From the NCBI GenBank assembly GCA_016169945.1, contig JADLSH010000252.1:62001-126000 (forward strand): DNA of 64,000 nucleotides. The letters are read 5' to 3'. This DNA comes from Trachythela sp. YZ-2020 (Eukaryota > Cnidaria > Anthozoa > Malacalcyonacea > Clavulariidae). Position numbers and translations under genes: made by a program. This document shows, one piece after another, positions 45,151 through 60,300 of the stretch. The notes under the pieces were generated by a model. That model ran no database searches and had not been told where the DNA came from. It saw only the letters and a list, made by a program, of their open reading frames with translations. Position 1 is the stretch's first letter. Each line of letters begins with the position of its first letter.

Positions 45151-46050
45151 GCTATCTTAACCTATAACAAAACGAAAGTACTTTACCTCAAAGGCCAAAA
45201 CGGGTTAAATATACCTACCTCAAATTATGGGCGTCAGCCAAAGACAAGGAAACTGCAGACACCAGCCCAGAGATCTATAAAAACACGCAAATCACTCCTA
45301 AGTCTTCTAAAAGTAATTTAACACTTATTCTAAAGAAAAGCGCTCTTGATACTGTCGAACTTTTACTTGTGTAAAACAAACTATGTCATCAGGGGCAATA
45401 AGGTGCCATTTTAGCAAAAGTTGAAATGAGTATGGTCACTTCAATACCGAATATCTCGAAAATTTCCGGTGGGGCCGAGGGAGCGTCTCCGGAAGATTTA
45501 AAGTTCAGACATTTGTTTCGATATTTGTGTAAAAATTTTGAAAATCGAACCATACGAACTCCAGAAGATTGTAAACAGATGCGAAGTTGAGTCATCATGG
45601 AGCGATAACCTGACCAACTTTAATAAACAAAAAAGGCTAAAAAATATCGTTTACCTGAGAATTTTTTGTAGATATCGCCAGTTATTTTATATTACTAAGG
45701 CTCTGCTTTGATTTTAATAAATAAAATTTAAACATTCATATATTTTTTCGAGTGTTTTTGCGTCCAATGCAAATTAGACAGCCAAATATCTTCACGAACA
45801 CGATGCGAAAATACCGCGATTTCATTGGTCGAGATATTCACGTGACAGCTTTCCAACTTCCTCTGGAATAGGAGGTTGCCTATTATATTATATTATATAA
45901 AATATGCATATGTCTGCGTCGCGTATTATCAGATCAGTATTAGGTTTCATTATGTTCAATCACTTGCGGCTTCGCATTCTCGTTTCTTTAGATAAATCAT
46001 TCTGCTTTCCAATAACCCCCAATATCAAAGAGGCCTTCCTCTTCAATAAA
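45151..46050. other. No gene seen
   Basis: Upstream of the multi-exon gene. No inverted repeat pairing with the far side of the HIRAN gene was found by eye. A run of TATTATAT lies at 45885-45900. Confidence 0.4.
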
Positions 46051-46336
46051 CGAATCGCGAAATTCGGCGCGCATTCAAATGACGCGTTCTGAGTCGGGCA
46101 ACAATCACAGTCAAAGAAAAACATGTAGCTGTGACTGGATGATTTAAAATATCCGTATTAAAGTATTCAAATGTTCAGTCATGCATTCGTGTTTTTATTG
46201 TTGTGATATGTAATCACGAATGCATGACTGCACATTTGAATACTTTAATACGCATATTTTAAATCATACAGTCACAGCTACATGTTTTTCTTTAACTGTG
46301 ATTTTTGCCCGATTTTTGGCCGAATTTCGCGATTCG
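46051..46336. mobile_element. MITE-like palindrome, 286 bp
   Basis: CGAATCGCGAAATTCGGC at the left pairs with the complement of GCCGAATTTCGCGATTCG at the right. The interior continues as an inverted repeat (GTAGCTGTGACT, TTAAAGTATTCAAATG, CATGCATTCGTG) to a centre near 46197. No coding sequence. Confidence 0.78.
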
Positions 46337-46984
46337 TGTATATCTGAAATGAATATGTCATGAAACTACTAACTATATAAACATTTTAGCTTTCTTGTTC
46401 ACATATCTACAAATACATGAACTTCAAGCGATTTCCAGGAAAGGTTGCAATGCTTAAGCATTACAGGCTAGAACGATTAAGCACATCCGAAACATTATAG
46501 TTCAATTTGCGGGAGGAATATTGACATCTATCTTTTGTTTTATCCATGTAAATACGGACAGTTACAGAGTATTTTGAAATAAAACGCAAAATATTTTCTA
46601 CATTAAACTATATATAGACAACCGCGCAAGTTGAATTCGTATAGTTTAACACCATTTCTGTTACATTAAATCAATTGGGCAGTTTAGTCTAGGACTATGG
46701 CCGACCCAACCCTCGTTGGAAGGGAAAAAGAGAGCGATTGAGAGGGCCTGCAGAAAACGCCGCTCTTTCGCGAGTAAACGCCCAAATAAAGGCTCATTAA
46801 AAATAAAAATGCAGCTGGACTATAGGAAAAAAACCCCCGAATAGGAAATGTTTTCGCTTGTAAACATAAACATGTCAATCAAGACGAAAGAAATGTAGTA
46901 ATATATGCCTGTGTGCGTAAACATGTCAATTAATTCTGTGCAAAATTGAACGGCGTTCAAAAATGCGGGTTTCTGAAAAGGCTA
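46337..46984. other. No gene seen
   Basis: Unmatched AT-rich DNA. A repeated GTAAACAT(A)AACATGTCAAT phrase occurs at 46860 and 46917. Confidence 0.4.
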
Positions 46985-48753
<1,769 letters not shown>

Positions 48754-48821
48754 AAGGATGAGGACTTCTTGAAATAACCATAAAAGCTAAAAATGCCAAG
48801 AAGCCATTTTCTATGATACAA

Positions 48822-49115
48822 GTATTATAATAATAATAATGTCGGAATTTACAACACACTATTTACTAGTAGAACATACATATACCCAAACAAATATTCT
48901 ATTTGAAATTAGACTGTCTTACTATTGTTCAAGAGTCTGGATTTTTAATAATCCAGAAAAGCTAGTATTTACTTATCAGTTCTTCTTTGAATTTTATTTA
49001 AACTGAGTAAGTGAGGAAAGTTTTTTTATATTTTCTTCAATTGAATTCCATACTTTTGGTCCATGAAATTTAATGTTAAAAAGTCCATAACGTCGAAATC
49101 TGTGGAGTAAATGGC
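48822..49115 (-). mobile_element. LINE 3' remnant with (AAT)n-type tail
   Basis: On the minus strand RFRRYGLFNIKFHGPKVWNS is followed by IEENIKKLSSLTQFK, the typical end of a CR1/Rex-like RT, then a 3' UTR and a tail of ATT/AAT repeats at 48822-48840. A stop interrupts FKEELIS. Only the last exon-like 60 residues remain. Confidence 0.75.
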
Positions 49116-49156
49116 ATTTCCAACAATGTATTCGCGTAAACACAACAACAATTCTC

Positions 49157-49360
49157 AGCCTGGGTAGGCGAGCCAGCTCGGATCATTGCGTTTATATGAA
49201 AAATTCCAGCCCGCTTTAAGCGGGTCACTGGAGGCGGGATCTGGCTTAAGCGGGTCAGCTCGGTTCCCATATAAACGCAAGATGAAATTTAATACGAAAT
49301 GATAACAAACGCGGGTCAAAACCTGGCCAACTCGGGCAACCGGGCTGGCTCGCCCCATAT
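49157..49360. mobile_element. MITE-like repeat with GGCGAGCCAGC ends
   Basis: GGCGAGCCAGCTCGG at the left and the complement of CCGGGCTGGCTCGCC at the right, with internal repeats of CCCATATAAACGCAAG type. About 200 bp, non-coding. Confidence 0.6.
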
Positions 49361-49715
49361 AAACAGCCCCTAACTAACACAGTTACTCGTATCCTAGCAT
49401 TACTATCTGCGCTAGCGCAGATGCAAAAAGGAAGAAGCATTCTTATCTGTAGATGTATAAGTGTAAGAACGCACTTCCCAGAATTAAAGGATTATGAGAC
49501 TATACGTATACGGTGACCCACAACTGAGAAACGATCCAGAGCCATAAAATTGGAAGTGCTCATCGACCATATAAAGTAGAAGGTAAAAGTAGGATTAAAA
49601 TGCTCACCGAATACGAAGGAGGACATTATCATTACAATACATCTCCCACTCAACTACAAGGTTATGATTTACCGACTATGTTAACGCTAGACCGAATTAA
49701 CGAATTCCCGGTACT

Positions 49716-49958
49716 TTACTCGAATTCGTCCGGTTCCATTTGTTCCCATGGGAATTCGCGATAAGCTGTGCTCAAATTGACGAATTCACCCGGTTTCATG
49801 TGTCCCGCATCAACTCGCGAATGGTGCAAATTTGGTAAAGATATGGTTTCGACTTCATATAAGGTTCCTTGTGAAGGGAGCCACATGCTTAGAGCAGCTA
49901 ATTTGCCTATTAATCGTCCGGCAAGTTTTGAAACCGAAACTTCAAAATTTAAGCTCAT
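49716..49958 (-). CDS. Conserved unidentified reading frame (copy B)
   Basis: An 80-codon frame with SVSKLAGRLIGKLAALSMWL, QGTLYEVETISLPNLHHSRV and AGHMKPGEFVNLSTAYREFP. It lacks the frame change seen in copy A. It lies about 170 bases downstream of the glycosyltransferase-like stop, same strand. I do not recognise it. Conservation across a duplication this old is suggestive but could be chance. Confidence 0.33.
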   Translation of the reverse strand: MSLNFEVSVSKLAGRLIGKLAALSMWLPSQGTLYEVETISLPNLHHSRVDAGHMKPGEFVNLSTAYREFPWEQMEPDEFE

Positions 49959-50128
49959 ATATCCATGCGGCCATCGGCATGTTTTTCAATGTTTTCCCCA
50001 AACTGTATGCATGCTGTTGCCTGTTTCTTTTACTTTTGCTTCCAAAAAATTAGTATTTCAGTTATTTATTTCAATTTATAGAAATATATGTTCCAATAAT
50101 ATATTATATTAACGTTATATACACTTTA

Positions 50129-51038
50129 TTAACAGGATGTATACTGTTTTACATGAGGTAACACTTTCGATTTAAATATTTTTCTGTTTTGATATCCCTT
50201 GTTTCCAAAGAGCTTAACAGGATGTAAAAACATAACATCTTCCGAGAATTTGGGCCAAACGTATTTCACGTTGGAAAAATCCTGAAACCCGAATATTTCC
50301 GGTAAATATACACCTTTCGCATTCTCCCAAGATTTCCAATCTTCGAGCATACTTAAAATAGTCGGAAATGCTATTTCTAGGAACACCTTATTTTCAAAAA
50401 ATATTCTTGAAAGTGTTGCGAATTCCCGACTCAACTTTCCAGGAACGTACGCAAAGTCGGACCACGTACGAAAACACATAGTTCTATTTTTACCATTACG
50501 ATAGTGCGTTTGTAGCAACCCCTTGATATCGATATTAGGCTTAATTATGGATTCATTTGAAAAACCGACCAATTTTTGAAACGTCTTCTCGCAATTCTTT
50601 AAACCATTCTCTTTTTTCCACCACATCCAGTCATCTCGAACTGGTCTGCGATTCATTTCATGAGCCACGCTTTGATCAATTTCTGCGCCTTTCCAAATTT
50701 TATCCTTGTTCAATTTCGCAAAATTCCACCAGTTGACAATCATATCATCGTTAACAAACATATATCCCCTGTAACCCGGATGCAAGCGCATTACTCTCCC
50801 CAGGCATTCGTAACTATAGTAACCGCGCGGTCCGAAATCCACGGCTAAAACCTGGAATTCGGTACTGGATTTAGGTCCACAAATAGCAATGTGGGGGAAT
50901 GCATCTTGATATTGAGATAAGATGAAGGGTACAGTGCTGTAGAATGGATAATGATATACCACGACCAAGAGAACATCTTGGAAATAATTCTTGAGACATT
51001 CACCACCGCTCGTGTCCGCAAAGCTTCTGTATTCTCCT
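50129..51038 (-). CDS. Glycosyltransferase-like protein (STELLO/DUF288-like?), 3' exon, copy B
   Basis: Paralogue of 12612-13521, intact from the splice acceptor (CTCTCTACAG at about 51039-51048) to the stop at 50129. First codons EYRSFADTSGGECLKNYF. The DxD-like MFVNDDMIVNWWN, RPVRDDWMWWKKE and RTWSDFAYVPG are unchanged; differences from copy A are mostly conservative (MLDGFK against MLEDWK). Neither copy has a stop or frameshift, so both may still be under selection. Earlier exons were not found upstream. Confidence 0.55.
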
Positions 51039-51239
51039 GTAGAGAGAAATAAAAGAAAACGTTAAAGGATTCATTTCAAGACGATCAGGGACTATTTTAA
51101 GGGAATTGTATTGCTGCCTGAAGAGTAAAAATGGATAAAATATAATTTAGCGGCATATTAAATAGCGACGGTTCACTGAGAGTGAATAGCTCTACAGCTT
51201 ATCACTTCAGTGCAGTGCAGTACTGCACTAATAAAATAA

Positions 51240-54130
51240 AATAATAGGAATTCGTCACGCGGGAGGGTCAAGGAAAAGGATACCGACTAGGAGGTGATGC
51301 TGTCATTACCTGAAAGGGGCTTTTTTATCGAGTTCACATGCAAACTAATTACAAACATTCGTGGTTGTAACAGAATAATTACAACCACTAGTGCTTGTAC
51401 CAAAGTCGCATTTTCATTAGCCTTTCAATCCTATTTCATGGGTTTACATGTGTGACATTATCCTTGAAATTAAATTGGGTACAAATAGAAACACTACAAT
51501 ATAATATAATTGTCGATATTGTGTACTGTGTTTCACTTCACTAAATTCACTCATTCGCTTATTACCGTCCACTGTCCCCGTGCGGTTTGCCAGACTCGAC
51601 TCTCGAACCTCAGTTAAACTCTAATTAATATCATTGATAAATGGCTATATCGCTGCTATAGGAAATTCTTGAGCAGCGAAGGTCAAATTTTAATTGACAC
51701 CGAATAGAAAACGTCTATTTGAACAGAGGAATTACATCGAATTCACACTTTTACGTAACTCTACAATCAGTACCAAATCAACGGGAACGTCTGTTTACTG
51801 AATGATTGCATCAATCACAATTTTTACACTCTTTAATACACGCATATTGCAATAATGTATTTGGTAAAAGAGATAAATGGAAATACATTACTTAAGAGAG
51901 TTTTTAGGAGAATTTTCGAACCACTTGGCCAAAAATGACTTTTCTGGAAAGTTAGGAATCCTATTCAGCTATTCTTTAGAGCTACGAGAACATACTCAAG
52001 CAATTAAAATAATGAAAATAACTCGCATTAGGCATATATGACATGTATACATCAGAAGCATTGGATCGTGAATGCAATTCGACTGGGCTTCGCGTTAATT
52101 TACTTTTATCAGAGTAGAGAGAAGAGCATGAGTGATATTAAACCTTTTACTTTATAAATTCCATTATATAGATTCCATTATATATAGATCAGTTCAGTTG
52201 CGTGCCTTTCAAGTTTCCCTAATCACTAATGGCTAATTGCTGATCTCAGCAAACCAAAGGTATAGAAGATGGTCAAATCATTAGCAGCAGCAATGATTAC
52301 AGCGATTTCATCTTTTTCAGTATGTAATTTAATTGTTTCACAAATTATGGTGCTAGAAAGTGGTGGATTTTAAACTTCGCTTTTCAATTTTAAATGATTG
52401 GAGCAGAAGCAGATCCCTTGAGCATTTCACAAAGTTAATCTATTTGTGCAGGAAAATCAACAAATATAGACTTCATGCAGTGAAGTTGCGAAGTTAAATG
52501 AGGTTACATAGTAACCAAGGTTAATATCATAGGAACCGCGCGCAGTCTGGGCAAGACTCATGCCCTCAAGGGTCGGATATAGTGAGTGACAAGCAGGCTC
52601 ATTGCTCATTAGCTAACATATAGCCGACCGCGGTATTACTCTGCTGGGAGAAGAATACATGCCAAGGCCAATTTTTTTGTTTTTACGCCATCGCAAAATC
52701 TATGCTAATGAGGGAGTTAGTGGATCGAGGGAGTCTTAACTTGAGGGATCTCGAGCAATCGGGTGAAATTTCAGCTTAGCGATGGCCACAGTGGCCCAGG
52801 CACGAATGAAGGTATGCTAGCTGCTTCTTTTTATTGGGTTTCTAAGTCGAATACACAATCGAGCGCGGTTGAAGGGACTAATAATGTGTACGTCAGTCTT
52901 ACCGGTAGTCTCCGTAGGATATAATAGCGGGCTCAAGTAAGTTCTTTGGGACACGGCGGTCTTTCTGGACAATACTTAATATCTCGCATGCAAGTTTTAG
53001 TCACTACGTTTATAAGAGCGGTCCAGTGACTCTAGTCTTGTGCCTATTGGCGATAGGCTATCGCATCGAAGCCGCTGTGTCCATTTCAATGAATTTGAGC
53101 CAAATTACTCGGTCTTTTACCTTTACAACGAGTAGCTAGCAGTCAAAACAAGGCAACTATGTCGTGTCGTCAGTTACTCCAATTATAATAGCGACAATTT
53201 TGCATTGTAATTTGTAGTCATCCGGACCTACAAAATTAAGTTGATTATGGTTTGTGTGCGTGGTCTCGGCTTGGTTTACATCCCGAATCCACAAATCTTA
53301 AACCAGCCAAGTCAAATTTTCAATCTGGCCTCGGTAGATGTCAAGCAGTCGTGTTTTTGGGTTTAATGCTGTGCCATCATTAGCAAACTTACAATTAAGT
53401 CGTTTTGGTGTGAGTGTGGCTATCGTTTAATCTCATTTCTCGTGATTATCGTTTCCCTTTGGGCATAGAGGAATTCACACTTACACACAGCAAAGCTTCT
53501 GAAGGTATTTCGCTAATTGCTAAAGCAGGACGCGGTAATGGGTAAGTGCTTATCGCATAATTCCAGTGTATCCGTCCGTCTGTAATTTGGTTAGGAATGT
53601 TTTGGCAAGGTAGTTTATATATTGATTTAGCAATACAGTTTGGCTTGCGTTCAGCACAGGAAATTTTTAATAGTTTGACAGATATATATTCACTGATGTT
53701 TGGTTAATAGTTGGAACGTTCTCGTTATATCACGTTACCTTGACGACTATTTTACATTAGGACCCCCCCCCAACATCTGATGTAAGTGCAACGCGTTTCA
53801 AAGCTATTGATAAAGCGACTTAAAATGGCATTCTTTTATCCTGTACGCCGGTTGTTTGCTTGTGGAAAGACCATTCAAGCAAACGCTCTCGGTTTATACG
53901 CTTACACGTCAAGCACTAACTTGATATGGAGTGGTCGAGTCTATTTTTTGCCTATATACGACGGTATGTACCTTTTGATTCACCTGGCTCGGCCCCCAGT
54001 CCCTTACCTAGGCTTATCGGACTGATCCAAACATGCATCCGACCGTAATGAGTATGGTACATAAGTTGCGGCAAAACGTCCCAAGAATGGAAAACGGCTT
54101 CGCTGTCTTGTTTGAACGTGCAGTTGTTTC
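51240..54130. other. No gene seen, partly collinear with unit A
   Basis: The stretch 51300-51650 matches 19950-20650. The rest has no match in the window. Short ORFs (for example 53786-54025) show no domain. A C9 run is at 53763-53771. Confidence 0.5.
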
Positions 54131-54184
54131 GTCAACTGTGTTTGATCCTACTTCGAAGATGACGGCATAGACCTAACGGCTGGG

Positions 54185-54480
54185 TCTAATTTCTTAGCTA
54201 GTTTCGAAAATGGCGACATAGCAGTTAGCAACTGGGTCTTGTCCCTTTGCTAATTCCAACATGGCGGCATAGCTCGAACCTGGGTCTTGTCCCTTTGCTA
54301 ATTTCGAACAGGGCGGCATAGCTTAGCAACTGGGTCTTGTCTCCTTGCTAATTTCGAACATGGCAATATAGCTTAGCAACTGTATCTTGTCTCTTCTAAT
54401 TTCGAGCATGGCGGCATAGCTTACCAATTGGATCTTGTCCCTTTGCTAATTTCGAACATGGCGGCATAGCATAGCATAGC
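54185..54480. repeat. Minisatellite, 50-bp unit, about 6 copies
   Basis: The unit contains TAATTTCGAACATGGCGGCA, TAGCTTAGCAACTGGGTCTT and GTCCCTTTGC. It ends in an ATAGC pentamer run at 54467-54491. Unit A has no counterpart. Confidence 0.85.
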
Positions 54481-54919
54481 ATAGCATAGCATCAGTAGGG
54501 CCCGTGTGGATGTTTGGGATGTAGTTCGTCGTTGTGGGAGTTTCATTTACTTGGAGTTGTGACATTTTGAGGAAATATCACTTTGTTGGTCAGGTCCTGA
54601 CTGGACATGCTCACGTGATTCGGACCTGAATCCAAGCAACTCAAATCCCTAGACTATTCTAGTACATGAAGGTAACATTATGATTGAAGAATATATTTCC
54701 TATTTTTGCTTATTAACTGACTATTGTCATGGAGATATAAAATTATAGGGCGAACAAATGCTTAGCCTAATTTAGAGGGATATAGAAAATATATATGTCT
54801 CTCTCTTTTGCTAAAATGTTTCGTATTTGATTTAAAGGACAAGAGTATGTGGAAGCACGGTGGTGTGAATTTGGTTGGATATGTTTGGGTGAAAGTTCAC
54901 CATGGTAGCAACGTTCTAT

Positions 54920-56575
54920 TGCCAGTGAAGACTGGAAGTGTCTGAGAAAGGGTAACAAACCCTCTTGCATCCCCACACCCCTTCTCTATTTACCTGTTCT
55001 TGACACATCACGCGCCTAGCATTGTTCGACGCATTCGGCGACATATTGCGATTTTCTGTTTCACTGACAAACAGCTTTCGTCCTGGTCACGTTTTACAGA
55101 CCGTGGTTTTATTTACCTTAATTCAATCATTGTAAATCTACGCGGGGGTAATATTAAAAACATTTCCTATTGGCGTATTAATCCCTTCCTACGCATTATT
55201 AATACCCACTGAATAAAACATGTGATAACATTTGTTTTGTTTATATTGGCCATGACCTAACCCGCGCAATCCAATATACTTGTTATATTGAGTTTATGTT
55301 TATCTTGTCAAACATTGCCAATATAAAGTCGAATATTCAAGAAGCTAAAGGCAAAGTAATACGGGGACAAAAATTGCCGTACTTGCCGCAACAAAAGCTG
55401 ATTTCAACGCATGTTAATTAATAGTGTTCACATAGAAACAAAACACGAGACAATATTCCTAAACGTTTCTGTTTAACATGCGAAGAAATCTGCCTTTGTT
55501 AGTTCAGCTTTCTCATGTGTATACTATAGATTTAAACTTCATCTCAAAAGTTTATCAGAACACATGTACACTACATACCTGGCGAATGTAACCGATTTCT
55601 TTGATATATCTCGACGTATGATATGAGTATAAAAGTCGCTACAATACCAAGAAAACACATTACGCGACACAGTCTTTGCGTCAACATTCTGTTCGCATAA
55701 TTACCGCACAACTTTGAACGAAGAAAGTTGATAATTTCACTGAAAACCCGTTTAGGTGTACGCAATGGCGTATTGTTCTGAGTCGATACTGTATAGATCC
55801 TGGCGCTGGGAACTCAAACAATGTTGGCGTTTACAACTGCGGGATACTGCGGCCACATCAAGGAAGTTGATATTTTGATTTAATTTATATCGTTGTTCCT
55901 ACTGTACAGTGCTTGTCGTATTTACTGTAAGCTTGAGGGACCGGTTCTTCATATGGCTTTCCCTTATCATTACAGCGCCAGATTTCACCGTCTGAAAGGG
56001 AACAGAAACGAACGTTGAGTTGTTTCTGTGATTAATTTGTTGGCACAGGATATGACATGCGTCTGACAAATAGAAAGGTCTAAACTATTTAAAGTATTTG
56101 GATCAATTTTCATGTATCACACCAGCTTTCTGAAAGGCCTTGCGATTTGCGATGTCAAGCCCTCGAGGATTGTAGAACAATTTCAGTTGACGGGTTATGT
56201 TTCTGAGTAAATACGTCACTTTTTGGCGAGTTTACAAATATTTCTATTTAAAGAGTTTGCGATGCAATTTTAATTCAACGTATTAAGGACAACAGGTCGA
56301 GGATAAACAAAGTTATCGATTACAGTAATGGAATAATTAATAGAGACGCGTTGAATATGACATCAAACCTAAGAAGGGCCAAAGCGCGCATTATTTTCCA
56401 AGGAACCTGGACAAATCAACCCTAAAGCGATGTATTTACATGTTCACATATACAGAAACCACCAGGAGTGTGTGATATTATGAACATGTGTGATATTATG
56501 AACATTTTGCGGCCTATTATTTCGGTAATTAAATCCTCAAGCTAGATAAGACGCCAGCAGGGTGCAAGCTAATGT
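54920..56575. other. Non-coding part of unit B collinear with 26.65-28.69 kb
   Basis: Close match to unit A, including TTCTCATGTGTATACTATAG (27702 and 55511) and GTAATGGAATAA. The reading frames at 55571-55765 and 27716-27898 (MRTxCRRKDCVVCC-like) differ by frame-shifting indels, so no protein is supported. Confidence 0.6.
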
Positions 56576-57330
56576 GTAGTCAATTAATATCGTTCTCAGC
56601 ATTGTGTTGATGATTTAAAAAATACCTTTGCAAATTATGCAAAGCTGGTATTCACTACACGCGTTTTTAATTTTTAAAAAATAGATTTTCATGTTTATGC
56701 CGTGTTCCAAACCTGCATGAACTGATATTTTTGAAGTATATTATTCAAAATTACTTGGTTGGGTAAACGGTAAAGGCAAGGTGTGCTAAACTGCTAATCA
56801 TATCTCTCCTCGCAGATGTGGCGTAAATTGCGAGGGGGTAGCTTAAGCTACATTGTCTTTAAAACAAGATATTTTAGGTTTAATCCAGCGTATTTATAGA
56901 GCAATTAATATATTGTGCATATTATAACTTTGCGGCATCCTGCTTCTATATACGTAACCCACATATCCACAATAATCCAATAATCAAGATGGCAGACATG
57001 ACATGTAGCTCACCTTTTTGCTGAAAATATTTCCAAGTTATGAAAAAGATGTAACATGTTTTAACATCAATTTAAAAGTTCGGAGGCTTTCAATTTTTGC
57101 ATTGTAATCGAGATATACTGCAGTAACTCGCGCTATTAATTTTACACATACAAGTAACCATTTGTTCCGAGTGGCCTATTTGTTACCATTGCACACCTTA
57201 AACCATCGTGTAACAAATCAAAGAAAAATGGGTCGAAAATTATCTTAAGAGCTATAATTACTCATACTTGTACATCAAAGACGTTTCGTATGTTGCCTAT
57301 GTCATGTAATCATTGTCTTAACGTTTAATT
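56576..57330. other. No gene seen
   Basis: Sequence without a match in unit A, where the Harbinger element and its flanks occupy the corresponding interval. Confidence 0.4.
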
Positions 57331-60300
57331 GATCTATTCAAAAAACCTGTCATTAACCTCGAGATTAACCTGACACATTTTGTAGCATTCTATTGAATAT
57401 TTTCCATTTAGTCACTATTGCATTATCTCAGATGCGTTCCCCAGCCGAAGCCCGACCTTGTAAACATACTAATTATGTACTTGTAATGACAAAGTCAAAG
57501 GAAATGTACTTACGTTAAGTGAGGGAGGCAAAGAAAGGTCTTTAGTGACAAAAAGAAAGCTTAAAAGTGAAAAAGAATTCTTTCTTTATAAAATAATAAA
57601 CATGGTCGTTGCATTAACATGGCATTTTGTTAACACTATTAAAAGCTGTCTAATATAAACTTATTGGTCACTAGTTTGAGTTATACTGTAATCTGTATAC
57701 TTTAAAAAGCTTTATCTTAGCTTCTTTCTTGGACTTGTCAAGTATTATTATATAAATATGCCGGGCGATATAATAAGGCCTAGGGAAATAATCGGGAATA
57801 ATCAGGGAAAACCTGCGGTGTTTGAAATATTGAGGGGATCGAATCGCGTTCAAAGCGGTAAAAGGTACATGCCCTAACCTTTGCGCCATTAAACCTTCGT
57901 AAGCTTCGTCTTTGTTAGTATAATTAGCAATAAAACGAAGGAATTTTCGAGGAAGTCATTTGAGGGAGGGATAAGTCAGAAACTTCTCGACATCTTTCGA
58001 CATATTAATGGCACCTCAATGGAAATTTCAGAGTACTGACTTCCAAGATGTTGGCCTTGGGAGGAAATGCATGTATATAGCCACAGGAACGAGTCAAAAA
58101 AGATTGTTTTGTAAATATATTTAATGACCAAATGACAAATACATAGACAAAGAGTGAATGAAGGGGCTTTTAATTAGGCGCCTATTAGATATGAATGGAT
58201 CATTAGCTTTCGCTCAAGCAGAGAGGCCTTGTACTGATTGATATCAGCGGTAGTTAAGTCTTAAGTAAACTGATATCCTGCAAATGTCAAAAGTATACTG
58301 TACAAATAAATATCTCTAAGGTCAGGAAAACAACATAAAACAAACAAAGGTTATACAAGTCTTAGGAAATCGTGGAAATCAACACTGCAAGGCAGACATC
58401 CATCAACAAAATATCATAGTTTGACGTCCCATACCGTGGCAAATGTTCAAAAATGGATACCTATAGTCGCAGTCTAGTGCCATTAAGTGTCTGTACTCGA
58501 CTGTTCAGGAAATTGGTCGAACATATTGCACAATCATATCCTGTTTGACAGACACAACCGAAGACATAATATTACTTTCTTGTTTTCAATAGGCTAATTC
58601 CCCATGTTCGCTCGTAAACTTATATGTGTGGAAATTTCTCTATGACTTTGTACATAATTATCGAAATGCTCGTTAAAGGTGTTAATGAGCTTGAAGTTGA
58701 AGGTCATGCCTAAAGGTTTTAACGACATGAATTACTATGCTATATTATAAATATTACGTTGGCTCTTAAATCTGCAGTTACTTCCTTATGGTACTGTCAT
58801 TAATCAAATTTAAATGATTTAACCATTGAAATATGAAAGCCCTACACTATGATTTTAGGATGGAAACTCCAGATGCAATGTACATCGTTTGTGACTGATT
58901 TCGCTCGTGAAGTCTCGTGTGCAATTACAGTATTGAATTACATCATAACATTGGAGCACTTGGGTATATCACGGGCCTTAGAAAGGAACGCTAGCTTCCC
59001 GACTTTTCCATAACGTATGTCTACCTATATGCCATAGGCTATATATGGCTTTGTGAATTAGAAATATGCGACCTATCCGAACTAGGATAATGCGTATTCG
59101 AGGTAGAAGTTAAGTAAGCGGACACCCACAATGAGACCTTTCCGTTTCGATATATATATACGATTGAATTTTCTACGATGACTACACGAACGACATAAAC
59201 TAACGGTTGCTGAATAACAACGTTCCCGTGTTTGAAGGATATTCAATTAAAGTTGGAATCTATTGCACTGTACAAATTTAGGAAATATTTAACAGCATAT
59301 AGTTTCAAAATGAGCGTAGTTACTTTTGCCTGTCCCGACAACCGATCGACATAGCAAAGAAAACATAAATATGTAGATTTTGCATGTTCTCCGAGTTTAG
59401 TCCGAGACTCCAAAGTAAAACCTCTATATATTGATCAAGGTTTGCAATTTGTTAACAAATACAGAATAACCTTTCCTATTTCTTCCTTCTCATTAGTTGA
59501 GATCATCATTGGTATACTGAACTTAGCCGTATTTTCCGCTATAGCATCGGCGTCGACTGTGGTTGGAACTAAATAAAATTTCTCATATCGCACTATAACA
59601 ACCCAACATCAAAGACCTCTCACGCATCCGCAAAAGGAATAAACATCCTTGACTAAATGTTGTATATAATAAATTACGAAAAGTCAAAGTCCTACCTTTG
59701 AATTTGACTATTTGAGGAAAGTTTACCATGAATTTGTAAGTTTTCAGTCTTCTATACAAACCTGTTCGACAATGTAAACACACGGACACTATACACAGAC
59801 ACAGTCCTATTTGGTTTACAAATTCAGTAACAAAAATAATGACAGGTGACTTATTTGCATATTTTAATAAGGCCAGTACATGCTGCGTCGTTATATTGCC
59901 AGACCCCTTTTTACTGGTCGAGACTGCAAATACTCCAAATACTCGAGTAAGCGCTCTTAAATGTCCGCCTATATAACCGTTTCCCAATATTTTGACTAGT
60001 CCATAATCATGCCAAAATGGTGTTTGAAATCTAACATTCAAATGAGTTTATAGACATGAAGGATCATGTTTTGTAGGAATACTTCCTGCCAAGATTCGTC
60101 ATGTGAGGTCGCTACCGGTTGTTAAAAGTTATTCAAGGGCATTTTCCTGTCTAATTTGTAAGAAACGAAAGTGAGCACAGCGGTTAATTTCGCGTGTTTT
60201 TATAATAGTGCATATTGTTGCATGGATTGTTGTGCCATGAGAGATTGGCAGGCATCTATTCACAATATCAGCAGCAGTTCTGTGGCAGCGCACCATGAGT

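Noticed and set aside
59583..60041. 152-codon minus-strand frame as a gene
   Set aside because: The matching stretch in unit A is broken by indels and only 60 codons remain open; no domain seen.
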